Positions 34,971-42,501 of a DNA stretch of 64,000 bases are shown piece after piece (the first letter of the stretch is position 1; the number at the start of each line of letters is the position of its first letter). This DNA is from Segniliparus rugosus ATCC BAA-974 (lineage in GTDB: Bacteria > Actinomycetota > Actinomycetes > Mycobacteriales > Mycobacteriaceae). A program made the position numbers and the translations under genes. Where the stretch lies: NCBI RefSeq assembly GCF_000185725.2, contig NZ_KI391954.1, positions 620,001-684,000 on the forward strand, written 5' to 3'. The notes beneath the pieces were generated by a model. It worked only from the letters and a program-made list of their open reading frames with translations. It had not been told where the DNA came from and did no database searches.

Positions 34971-36246
34971 GCATGGGAGGGTACCGCAGGAGCCGGTGAG
35001 CGCCGATCAGGATCGCGAGGCACAAGATCAGATACCAGGAGTGCGCGATCGGCCCGAGCGCGCTCGGCAGGCGGTCCCAGTAGCAAATGCCCACGTTGAG
35101 GTGGACGGTCGGCAGGACCCCCGGCGGCTCGGCGCGGCTTTGGACCCAGATGAAGAGCGCGGCCGCGAGCGCCGCCGTCGCGACGGCGAGGTCCGCCCGG
35201 CGCAAGGTCGCGGCTTTCGCCCCGAGCCAGACGACGAAGGGCGCGAACCACACCCAGTGATGGGTCCAGGAGATCGGCGAGACCGCGCATCCGGTGAAGC
35301 CGACGAGCAGGAGGGCCAGGAAGCGCTCGCCCGCCTGGTCGGCCTCGCGCGCGCAAGCGAGGCCGAGCACGACAAGGACCAGCTGGACCAGGTGGACGAG
35401 CAGGCTCGGCGCGGGCGCGGGGTCCCAGACCCGCGCGAGCACCCCGGCGGCGGACTGGTTGTCCAAGTGCGCGGTGAAGGCCTGGATCGGGCCGACCTGC
35501 CCGCCCGCGCCCCAGAACTCCTTCGAATCGGCGGGGAAGACGATCCATCCGACCAGTGCGGTCAGGGCGAAGACGAGCACAGCGGTCCGCGCGGCCCGCC
35601 ACTGCCGGGTGACGAGCAGGTAGGGCAGGAAGATCAAGGGAGTGAGCTTGATCCCCGCGGCGAGGCCGACGCCGAAGCCGCGCAGCCGCGCGTCGGGCCT
35701 TCGGACCAGGTCGAGCAGCACCAGCCCCATGAGGAAAATATTGACCTGGCCGTACCACAGCGTGGCCCGGATCGGTTCGAGATCGACGGCCGCGACGGCG
35801 AGGACGAGGCTCAGCGCGGCGAGCGCGCGGTTGCTCCGCAGCCCTGCGGCCCGCAACGCCCGGTTGAGCACGAGCGCGAGGACGAGCACCGAGAGGACGA
35901 GCCAGACGGCCTGGGAGAGGCCCCACGGGTGGACCCAGCTGATCGGGAGGAACAGCGGGGCAGAGAACGGCGTGTAGATGAACCAGAGCGCGGTTTGGTG
36001 CGCCAAGCCCGCCCAGGTCGCAGGGCTGTCGTACAGCCGCTGGCCGCGCCAGCCCATCTGCGCCCCGTTCTGGTAGGCGATCAGGTCGGTGCCGTTCTGC
36101 GTCAGCCCCCACCAGGGCATGTCGGAGGGGATGAGCGCGTGCTGCGCCCAGAGGGCGAGCAGGGCGGCGACGGCGGCGGCCCCGACGAGCCGCCACGAAC
36201 AGAGTTGCCAAGAGCCGGGGGCACGCCCTGTCGCGGTGTCAGTCAT
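34954..36246 (-). CDS. GT87/DUF2029 mannosyltransferase, copy 4 (first in the operon)
   Basis: 430 residues, multi-spanning. Putative catalytic Asp in NGTDLIAYQNGA; motifs YTPFSAPLFLP, LEPIRATLWYGQVNIFLM, GIKLTPLIFLPYLLVTRQW and THHWVWFAPFVVW. Promoter-proximal gene of the array, 29 bp after aspC. TACCCT stands 8 nt before its ATG and may be a near-leaderless promoter. Confidence 0.88.
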   Translation of the reverse strand: MTDTATGRAPGSWQLCSWRLVGAAAVAALLALWAQHALIPSDMPWWGLTQNGTDLIAYQNGAQMGWRGQRLYDSPATWAGLAHQTALWFIYTPFSAPLFLPISWVHPWGLSQAVWLVLSVLVLALVLNRALRAAGLRSNRALAALSLVLAVAAVDLEPIRATLWYGQVNIFLMGLVLLDLVRRPDARLRGFGVGLAAGIKLTPLIFLPYLLVTRQWRAARTAVLVFALTALVGWIVFPADSKEFWGAGGQVGPIQAFTAHLDNQSAAGVLARVWDPAPAPSLLVHLVQLVLVVLGLACAREADQAGERFLALLLVGFTGCAVSPISWTHHWVWFAPFVVWLGAKAATLRRADLAVATAALAAALFIWVQSRAEPPGVLPTVHLNVGICYWDRLPSALGPIAHSWYLILCLAILIGAHRLLRYPPMRDRQT

Positions 36247-36275
36247 GGCTGACGAGGGTAGCGGACGGCGGGAGC

Positions 36276-37571
36276 CTATCCGGCGTCCCGCTCGGCGAGT
36301 TTTTTCGCGGCGGCGAGCAGCACGCACGTGCTCGTGGCCTCGATCGCGTCGGCGAGCACCGGCTCGGTGGGGAAGGTCGGCGCGATCCGGATGTTCGAGT
36401 CCTCGGGATCGGAGCCGTACGGGAAGGTGGCCCCGGCGGGGGTGAGGGCGACCCCTGCCTCCTTCGCCAGGCGCACCACCTCCTTCGCCGTGCCGGGCAG
36501 CACGTCCAGGCTCACGAAATAGCCGCCCTGCGGCTCGGTCCACGAGGCGACCTTCGCCGCGCCGAGCCGGTCTTCGAGGATCTTCAGGACGAGCGCGAAC
36601 TTCGGGGCCAAAAGAGCCCTGTGCCGCCGCATATGCGCCCGCACGCCCGCCGCGTCGCGGAAGAAGAGCACGTGGCGCAGCTGGTTGACCTTGTCGGGGC
36701 CGATGCTGCGCTTCCCCGCGTGGGCGAGATGCCAGTCGAGGTTCGCCTTCGAGGCCGCGAAGAAGCTCACGCCCGCCCCGGCCAGAGTGATCTTCGACGT
36801 GGAGGCGAAGACCAGCGGGCGGTTGGGATGGCCAGCCTCCTCTGCCCAGGCCAAAAAGGGCCTGCCGGTCGGCGAGTCGCCGACGATCGGGTGCAGCGCG
36901 TACGCGTTGTCCAAGACCAGCCGGAAATCGGGGGCCGCCGAGGGCAGGGCGAGCAGCCTGCGGATCGTCTGCTCGGCGACGACCGTCCCGGTCGGGTTCG
37001 AATAAGTCGGCACGAGCCACATGCCCTTGACGGACGGATCGGCCGCGATCAGCTCGGCGACCTGGTCGACGTCCGGGCCGTCCGCCAGCATCCGCACCGG
37101 GACGAGCTCGAAGCCCAAGTCCTGGGTGACGGCGAAATGCCGGTCGTAGCCGGGGGCGGGGCAGAGGAACTTCCGCTTCGGGTCGCTGGCCCACGGCGCG
37201 GCCCCGTCCACCGGGGTGTGCAGCAGCGACTCGACGATCAGGCCGTGCATCAGCTCGAGGGAGGAGTTGTTCCCGGCGATCAGGTTCGCGACGGGGACTT
37301 CCAACAGCTCGGCGAAGATCTCGCGCAGCTCGCGAAGGCCGAGGACGCCGCCGTAGTTGCGGCAGTCGACCCCGTCCGCGTCCCGGTACTCCCCGGCGGG
37401 GAGGGTCAACAGATCGGCGGACAGGTCGAGCTGGGCGGCGGCGGGCACGCCCCTGGTGATGTCGAGCGAAAGCCCCTTGGCCACAAGCTCCGCGTAACGC
37501 GACTGCAGGCTCGCGAGTTCGGCGGCCAGCTCTGCCGGGCCGAGGGAGGCATAGGGCAGCGCAGCAGTCAT
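36276..37571 (-). CDS. aspC: Aspartate aminotransferase (Rv3722c homologue)
   Basis: 431 residues, close to the mycobacterial length. Fold type I PLP enzyme; Rv3722c is the main aspartate aminotransferase of M. tuberculosis. Motifs: ITRGVPAAAQLDLS at the N-terminus, NYGGVLGLRELREIF, AGNNSSLELMHGLI, PTYSNPTGTV, the PLP region VLDNAYALHP and the Schiff-base lysine in FASTSKITLAGAGVSF. ATG 37571 has GAAGAGG upstream. It follows ffs by about 40 bp on the same strand, so the two may be co-transcribed. Confidence 0.92.
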   Translation of the reverse strand: MTAALPYASLGPAELAAELASLQSRYAELVAKGLSLDITRGVPAAAQLDLSADLLTLPAGEYRDADGVDCRNYGGVLGLRELREIFAELLEVPVANLIAGNNSSLELMHGLIVESLLHTPVDGAAPWASDPKRKFLCPAPGYDRHFAVTQDLGFELVPVRMLADGPDVDQVAELIAADPSVKGMWLVPTYSNPTGTVVAEQTIRRLLALPSAAPDFRLVLDNAYALHPIVGDSPTGRPFLAWAEEAGHPNRPLVFASTSKITLAGAGVSFFAASKANLDWHLAHAGKRSIGPDKVNQLRHVLFFRDAAGVRAHMRRHRALLAPKFALVLKILEDRLGAAKVASWTEPQGGYFVSLDVLPGTAKEVVRLAKEAGVALTPAGATFPYGSDPEDSNIRIAPTFPTEPVLADAIEATSTCVLLAAAKKLAERDAG

Positions 37572-37611
37572 CGTCGTTCGCACCTCTTCAGGATCCCCCG
37601 GGGCATATAGG

Positions 37612-37708
37612 AACAGGGGGACCCCGCGCACCCGCTAGAGCCCGTTGACCCTTGCTGCCTTCCGGCCCTGGGGGGGTTCACAGGATAGTCGCCACACGGG
37701 GTCCTGCC
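37612..37708 (-). ncRNA. ffs: Signal recognition particle 4.5S RNA
   Basis: Small bacterial SRP RNA on the minus strand. The apical core GGGCCGGAAGGCAGCAAGGG contains the GGAA tetraloop and the symmetric-loop bases that bind Ffh. The outer stem is formed by GGACCCCG near the 5' end and CGGGGTCC near the 3' end. Ends are placed from the closing helix and are accurate to a few nucleotides. Position between tRNA-Ser and aspC matches mycobacteria. Confidence 0.9.
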
Positions 37709-37832
37709 GACGAGTGTAGCGCGCCGGTTTCCCCGTCGTCCAATCCGTTTGCGGAAACCGGCGCGGACGCTCAGCGCCCGCCCGCAGGAGCGCGGACGCC
37801 GGGCCAGGGGGCGAGCTGGCAGGGAGAACGAA

Positions 37833-37862
37833 TTCGTCTCTGCGCCAAGCGTCCGCTATACT
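37833..37862 (+). promoter_or_regulatory. Promoter of tRNA-Ser
   Basis: TTCGTC (37833-37838), 18-bp spacer, TATACT (37857-37862). The expected start falls within a base or two of the tRNA 5' end at 37870. Confidence 0.55.
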
Positions 37863-37869
37863 CCTCGGC

Positions 37870-37955
37870 GGAGGATTCGCCTAGTGGCCTATGGCGCTCG
37901 CCTGGAACGCGGGTTGGGTTAACAGCCCTCAGGGGTTCAAATCCCCTATCCTCCG
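37870..37955 (+). tRNA. tRNA-Ser (anticodon GGA)
   Basis: 86-nt class II tRNA. Acceptor GGAGGAT pairs with ATCCTCC, discriminator G, anticodon arm CTCGC-CTGGAAC-GCGGG (GGA), long variable arm, T-arm AGGGG-TTCAAAT-CCCCT. No CCA encoded. It corresponds to the tRNA-Ser near Rv3722c in mycobacteria. Confidence 0.96.
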
Positions 37956-37961
37956 CAGTAG

Positions 37962-38001
37962 CGGCTCCCGTCCCTGATCAGGGACGGGAGCCGACTCTTT
38001 T
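37962..38001 (+). terminator. Strong intrinsic terminator after tRNA-Ser
   Basis: A 32-bp perfect palindrome (37962-37993; each arm begins CGGCTCCCGTCCCTGA) starts 7 bp after the tRNA and is followed by ACTCTTTT. The hairpin is unusually long and perfect. Confidence 0.85.
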
Positions 38002-38291
38002 CTCCGGGGCGGCAATCGTGATCATGGACACAGGCGGGCAGGCTCGGGTCTTCGCAGCTGCTCGCAGGTCGTTGTGTGACTGGCTGACACGGCAATTGCG
38101 CCGGTGGCATCGGGCATTCGGCAGATGAATGACGTGTGGGCCCCAATGATGGCCGTCATAGGATCTATCGCAGGCTGTGGCTATGAAGCCTGACAGGCTT
38201 TGGCCGAGATCTAAGATCGACGGAGCGAGGCGTGGGTAGTGCGCGGCTACAGCCTTGTAGTAGATGCCGATTGTAAGGAGCGTGACGACTG

Positions 38292-38726
38292 ATGCCACGG
38301 GATCATTGGGACGATGCCCCTCAATACGGCCACTACGAAGATGACGAGGAGGAGTGGATCCCGGACGCCCGAGAGGAGTCAGAACCGGCCAGCTCGACAG
38401 GGCCGCAAGGGCGGAGCGAGGTTGCGGACGGGTATGAGGATCCATCCGTGTTGAGGATCGGCGAGAACGGATCTGACACGGAGTTGGAGACGGTGGAGCG
38501 CGTCATGCGCCAGGACGGGCGGATACTCTCCCAAGAGGAAACTGAGATCGAGCTTGCGCGGGAACAAGCAGAGCGAGAAGATCGAGAGGAACAGGAACGA
38601 TTGCGCCAGTTGGTGCGGTCGGGCGAGGTGATCTTTGTGGACGTGGACGCATACCGGGCTGAGAAGCGTAGGCTACAGCAGTTGAAAGCTCAGAGAGGGA
38701 ACGACGAGAGGGGCAGGGACGCATGA
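38292..38726 (+). CDS. Acidic charged protein heading the accessory operon
   Basis: 144 residues, no recognised domain. Residues 1-70 are very acidic and disordered-looking (YEDDEEEWIPDAREE); residues 70-140 form a charged helix (EIELAREQAEREDREEQER, then AYRAEKRRLQQL). Upstream, AAGGAG is 11 nt from the ATG. The stop overlaps the next ATG (CATGA), so it is coupled to the EspC-like gene; a cytosolic adaptor or chaperone role is a guess from context. The preceding 290 bp after the tRNA-Ser terminator hold no gene I can recognise. Confidence 0.7.
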   Translation: MPRDHWDDAPQYGHYEDDEEEWIPDAREESEPASSTGPQGRSEVADGYEDPSVLRIGENGSDTELETVERVMRQDGRILSQEETEIELAREQAEREDREEQERLRQLVRSGEVIFVDVDAYRAEKRRLQQLKAQRGNDERGRDA

Positions 38727-39052
38727 CGAACCCATTGCAGGTGAATATCGAGGCGTTGGCCCAGGCCGGGAAGCAGATGGCCGATCACGCCGTGGAGTTG
38801 AAAGCCCGAGCGGACAAGGGCGTGGCCTCAGCAGATGTGCAGGGCAACCCTTTCGTATTCCTGGCGCACTACTTGAAGGGACTCTCCTTCGCCGATGCGT
38901 TGACGGAGGTGGGCGGGTTGTTCGAGGATGCGAACCGGCGGGTGTGCGGGGAGTACGAGAACTTCGGCGAGGCACTCACAGCGGTCGCGCACGTCGTCGG
39001 GGAGACCGACGAGGAGGGCGCGGCAGCTCTCTCCTCGCTTGTGGTGGCGTGA
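38723..39052 (+). CDS. EspC/WXG100-like small type VII secretion-associated protein
   Basis: 109 residues, the size of EspC/DUF2580 proteins. N-terminal LQVNIEALAQAGKQMADHAV fits the family start (strand, then a long amphipathic helix); a second helical part contains FADALTEVGGLFEDANRRVC. I do not see a clean YxxxD/E export signal near the C-terminus, the nearest being EYENFGEAL with the acid one residue late. Overlaps both neighbours. Assignment is by size, helical pattern and context. Confidence 0.55.
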   Translation: MTNPLQVNIEALAQAGKQMADHAVELKARADKGVASADVQGNPFVFLAHYLKGLSFADALTEVGGLFEDANRRVCGEYENFGEALTAVAHVVGETDEEGAAALSSLVVA

Positions 39053-41337
39053 TGGCGATGTTCACGTTGAGCCAGTTCCTGCAAATGCAGTTCGATCACA
39101 CTGAGTGGGCGGCGGACAGGCTGCGGGAATCAGGCGAGCCCTACTCGTTGAACGCCGCGTTCGTGCAGGCTCAGACCCGCGCTCCTGGCGGGGAGCCGTT
39201 CACCGGGCAAGCAGGCGAAGCGGCGCAGGACAAGGGCGAGACAATCGCGGGGGCGCTCAACAGGTTCCACGCCGAAACCGACAACGCGGCCAACGTCTTG
39301 AAAACCGCGCACGAGGCGCTGTGGCCCGCCGCCTGGAACCTGCGAAACAGCATCAACGCCGCCGTAGGCCCCGTCGTCATCAAGGACGGGGACCGGCTCG
39401 CGCGACTCCCTGCTGGATTCTACGTGACCGAGGACTGGAAGATCCAAGCTGACTTGTCGCGGTTCAGCGGCAGCTTTACCCCAGATCAGAACGAAGCGCT
39501 CAACGCGTGGCTGCAAGGCGCGCAAGAAGGACTCGACAAAAACCGCGAGGCCTTAGAACAAGCCTCCGACAAAGCCGCCGCCGACCTCCGCGCCAACACG
39601 CACTTCGGGCAGGTCGCCACGGACAGGCAGATCGGCTCCCTCGTCGGCGAGACCCCCGCGCAAGCGAAAGCCGACGTGCGAGCCTACCTCGCGGGCACGG
39701 CCACCCCTGAGCAGAAAGCACGGGTCAAGGCCGCGCTGGAGTTATCGGAGGATGAAGGCGGGCCGATTCAGCAGATGCGCGACGGCAAGAACGGCTACGT
39801 CACAGCGGAGCAGAACAGCGTCTTGCAGGCTTTCGCTGAGCAGACGCATGGGATGAGCGTCGAGCAGCTCCAAGCTTTGGCGAACAGGCCGGGGGAAGAT
39901 GGGCGGGTGTTCGCGGAGGGACTCAACGACATCGGCAACGACCACCTGAAATGCGCGGTTCCGGATCCCGCGCACCCGGACCAGAAGGAGGCATCCTTCG
40001 GCACGGACAAGCTGCCCGCTTCGATCAAGGACGCTTACGGCTCTGCGAGCGCGTACGCGGAGCCGCCGACCGACCCGAGGTATACCCCGAATTGGGGCGA
40101 ATTGCAGAGCATCTCCGCTATTGTTGCGAAAGTGCCTGACAGCCAGCTCTCCGGTTCAGGGCTGACGAAGGGGGCTCTCGAGAGCGCCGCAAGCTTGGCA
40201 AAGAACTGCGCGCTGGAGCGCGGCTTTCCTGCAGCTCCTCCACAAGCGGCTGACCTTCTCGCGGCAGCCGGCAGGGACACCATGTCGGTCCACGACCTTG
40301 CCACAGGACAGAGCGGGAAACAGTTTGTGGACTCGTTAGAGCATGCAAAATGGCTTGACGGCGGTACGGCGCTGAGTGTTTTGACCGATAGCGCCCTCAA
40401 AGAGGCTGATGTGGGGCCGAATGTGAGCGAGGCTCAAGCTATCCGCGCAGGGGAGACCGAGCACGCATTTTTCAAGGAGCTCGCTGCCAACAAAGACAGC
40501 ATCGATTCGCACGGCGACTTCGCCAAGAGTATGACTTCGGTTGCGGAGAAGTACATGCCAGCCATGTTCGGCGAGCACCCGCCCCACGAGACCACTCGGG
40601 GTTTCGACTACCTGGATAGGGGCGAAGACCACGAAGCGGGCTATCCGAACACTAGAGAAGCCCTCAGCGTGCTGGAGCAAGACACCGGCAACGCCAACAA
40701 AATCGGCTCCGCTCTGGAGCGCGCGAAAGCGATCATGCTCGAACAGTACGCAGCTGCTGTCAAAGACCACCCTGGCGCGATGAACACCGACGACATCGCC
40801 CACTTGACAAAAACAGGGGCTGTGGACGGCATGGTCGACCGGCTCGCCACAGATATCGCCAACCGCGAGCACCAAGAGGCGTTCGCGATCAAAAGCATGT
40901 GGGCTGACAACGCCAAAGACAGCGCTATGGCCCTCGCCGCGCTCGTCCCTGGCGGTCCGCTTGCGGAGTTCGCCGCTGCTGGAGCCACCGGAGCTGCCGC
41001 GAACTACCTTAAAATGGAACTCCTCGGCGACGCACCGAGCCCTGGCATCCCTCCAGGGGCTGTACCAGCCGCCACCCTTTACAGCGTGGCGACTAGTACT
41101 GGAATGGGCTTCCCTCCCGAGTTAAAAGACGTTATCACCGGGCCGGATGGTCATCTGCTGCCTTGGTCGGCGGTAGAGCAGAAATTTTCACAAACACAGA
41201 AAGGACATGATTTGGGCTGGTTTCGCAACCACCTCGAAGCCTGGCTCGCGCGAAGGATCAAACCCAACGACGGAGACCTCGATCTGCACCAAGCGATGGA
41301 CCGTTACACCCAGGCATACAACTCGGTGACCCGATGA
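39052..41337 (+). CDS. Large putative type VII secretion cargo protein
   Basis: 761 residues. N-terminal 130 residues are helical (LSQFLQMQFDHTEWAADRL, ETIAGALNRFHAETDNAANV, ALWPAAWNLRNSINAA), like the targeting domain of WXG/LXG-type cargo. The middle is Ala/Asp/Lys-rich helix without known enzyme motifs; near 620-665 a hydrophobic stretch (DSAMALAALVPGGPLAEFAA, then GATGAAANYL) could insert in membranes. It resembles the large proteins that follow EspC-like genes in other Mycobacteriales, but I cannot assign an activity. ATG overlaps the EspC-like stop (TGATG) and its own stop overlaps the lipoprotein ATG. Confidence 0.6.
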   Translation: MAMFTLSQFLQMQFDHTEWAADRLRESGEPYSLNAAFVQAQTRAPGGEPFTGQAGEAAQDKGETIAGALNRFHAETDNAANVLKTAHEALWPAAWNLRNSINAAVGPVVIKDGDRLARLPAGFYVTEDWKIQADLSRFSGSFTPDQNEALNAWLQGAQEGLDKNREALEQASDKAAADLRANTHFGQVATDRQIGSLVGETPAQAKADVRAYLAGTATPEQKARVKAALELSEDEGGPIQQMRDGKNGYVTAEQNSVLQAFAEQTHGMSVEQLQALANRPGEDGRVFAEGLNDIGNDHLKCAVPDPAHPDQKEASFGTDKLPASIKDAYGSASAYAEPPTDPRYTPNWGELQSISAIVAKVPDSQLSGSGLTKGALESAASLAKNCALERGFPAAPPQAADLLAAAGRDTMSVHDLATGQSGKQFVDSLEHAKWLDGGTALSVLTDSALKEADVGPNVSEAQAIRAGETEHAFFKELAANKDSIDSHGDFAKSMTSVAEKYMPAMFGEHPPHETTRGFDYLDRGEDHEAGYPNTREALSVLEQDTGNANKIGSALERAKAIMLEQYAAAVKDHPGAMNTDDIAHLTKTGAVDGMVDRLATDIANREHQEAFAIKSMWADNAKDSAMALAALVPGGPLAEFAAAGATGAAANYLKMELLGDAPSPGIPPGAVPAATLYSVATSTGMGFPPELKDVITGPDGHLLPWSAVEQKFSQTQKGHDLGWFRNHLEAWLARRIKPNDGDLDLHQAMDRYTQAYNSVTR

Positions 41338-42194
41338 TGCGTAAGTCTGCGGCTCTTATTCTGCTTGCCACACTCATCGCAGGATGCTCGCCACACCCTC
41401 CTTCTCCTGATGAGCGCCAACCGTCGAACGACGGGCTCTACCACTTGCCGAAAGACACGGCCAATGTGCGATTCGTCTGGTCCGCAGAACCTGGCATAGA
41501 CCTCACCACAGGTCCTGCTGCTCTCGTCCGGGCATATCGGGAGTCCTACGAGATCGCGTTCTTGAACCAGGATCTTCATGCCGCGTATCCGGGGTTCGAG
41601 CGTGCGACCGACCCCAAAGCGCCAGCCAGGCTCGAAGTTCAGAATTCCTACGACCGGGCGGGTTTTTTTCGACCGATTATCAACAATCCGAACCCGGACT
41701 ATATGGGTTATCACTACGGTACCATTTACTTCCACATGCTTTCTCTGCGGCAGCTTGATGACGGTTCGTGGGAATCGCGATACTGCGAGGGCGATTACTC
41801 GCTGTTCAAACGGCAGGCTGACGGGAAGTACCGTTACTATGACCAGAGCATTTGGAAGTTAGATGACAATTTCCTCCCCGAAAAGACTTCGGAGCTCCGC
41901 CAAATCCGGTTTGATTGGGAACCAAACAACACTCCCTCCAACCCTGCGGCGCCATCCGCAGACTTGGAGAAGCAGCCCCCTCAAAGTGGACCGCTCCCCG
42001 CGCCGACCAGAGATGTCTTCGACAGATGGCGGATTATCCGGGTGGAGCCCAGCATGGCTTTGTCGTGGAAGCCTTGCTACGACAAGATGCCCGACTCGCC
42101 TGAGAAACGAATGCAGATCCTCAAATCGGTTCTCGACGCGCCCCCGCCCCTGCCTGCACCGGTCCCCGGCTGGCCAGCGGCCCAAAAGGGGTAA
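41334..42194 (+). CDS. Putative lipoprotein of the accessory operon
   Basis: 286 residues. Lipoprotein signal MMRKSAALILLATLIAGC with lipobox IAGC. The mature part is Tyr/Trp/Asp-rich with patterns such as GYHYGTIYFHMLSLRQLDDG and YCEGDYSLFKRQADGKYRYY, suggesting a beta-rich extracytoplasmic domain, and a Pro-rich C-terminus. Base composition is visibly less GC-rich than neighbouring housekeeping genes, suggesting transfer. Pairing of a large secreted protein with a surface lipoprotein invites, but does not prove, an effector-immunity or receptor relation. Confidence 0.7.
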   Translation: MMRKSAALILLATLIAGCSPHPPSPDERQPSNDGLYHLPKDTANVRFVWSAEPGIDLTTGPAALVRAYRESYEIAFLNQDLHAAYPGFERATDPKAPARLEVQNSYDRAGFFRPIINNPNPDYMGYHYGTIYFHMLSLRQLDDGSWESRYCEGDYSLFKRQADGKYRYYDQSIWKLDDNFLPEKTSELRQIRFDWEPNNTPSNPAAPSADLEKQPPQSGPLPAPTRDVFDRWRIIRVEPSMALSWKPCYDKMPDSPEKRMQILKSVLDAPPPLPAPVPGWPAAQKG

Positions 42195-42413
42195 GAGATG
42201 GTAGGCATGACATCCCGGTACGGTGGGAAGCGGTCGTCACCACAGACGGTGGCGCAGATCGTGCGATCAACAGCTCTAAAACGGGTTGACGAAGGGTAAA
42301 GGAAGGTGCTGGCCGTGGTGTGCACGGCACTCGCCTGAACGCCGGGCCGTCCGCCCAGAGTGCCCGCCCGAGCATTCGGACGGGCCTTCCGCGTGTCCGC
42401 CCTCCGGGCCACA

Positions 42414-42450
42414 TCACCGAAGCGTCACGACGTGTCACCGAAGGATCACG
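42414..42450 (+). repeat. Two direct repeats with 21-bp period upstream of ftsK
   Basis: TCACCGAAGCGTCACG (42414-42429) and TCACCGAAGGATCACG (42435-42450), 14 of 16 identical. The 21-bp period places them on the same face of the helix, 40 bp before the ftsK -10 box, as for tandem activator sites. Confidence 0.5.
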
Positions 42451-42489
42451 GCTGTGTGTTGCAGGAGTTGATCATGTGACTATTGGGAT

Positions 42490-42495
42490 TAGGCT
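42490..42495 (+). promoter_or_regulatory. -10 box TAGGCT, leaderless promoter of ftsK
   Basis: TAGGCT is followed by 6 nt and GTG 42502. Confidence 0.5.
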
Positions 42496-42501
42496 GTCCG
42501 A

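Larger units (their letters stand above)
42195..42501. other. Intergenic region between the accessory operon and ftsK
   Basis: 307 bp with no convincing gene. It contains the two direct repeats at 42414-42450 and the -10 box of ftsK at 42490. No clear hairpin terminator for the accessory operon was seen. Confidence 0.5.

Noticed and set aside
39020-39052. C-terminal YxxxD/E export signal in the 109-residue EspC-like protein
   Set aside because: The closest match (YENFGE) has the acidic residue one position late; I therefore do not claim the signal.
38292-42194. Integrated phage or ICE at the tRNA-Ser
   Set aside because: The block follows a tRNA, a common integration site, but I found no integrase, no transposase and no second copy of the tRNA 3' end downstream.
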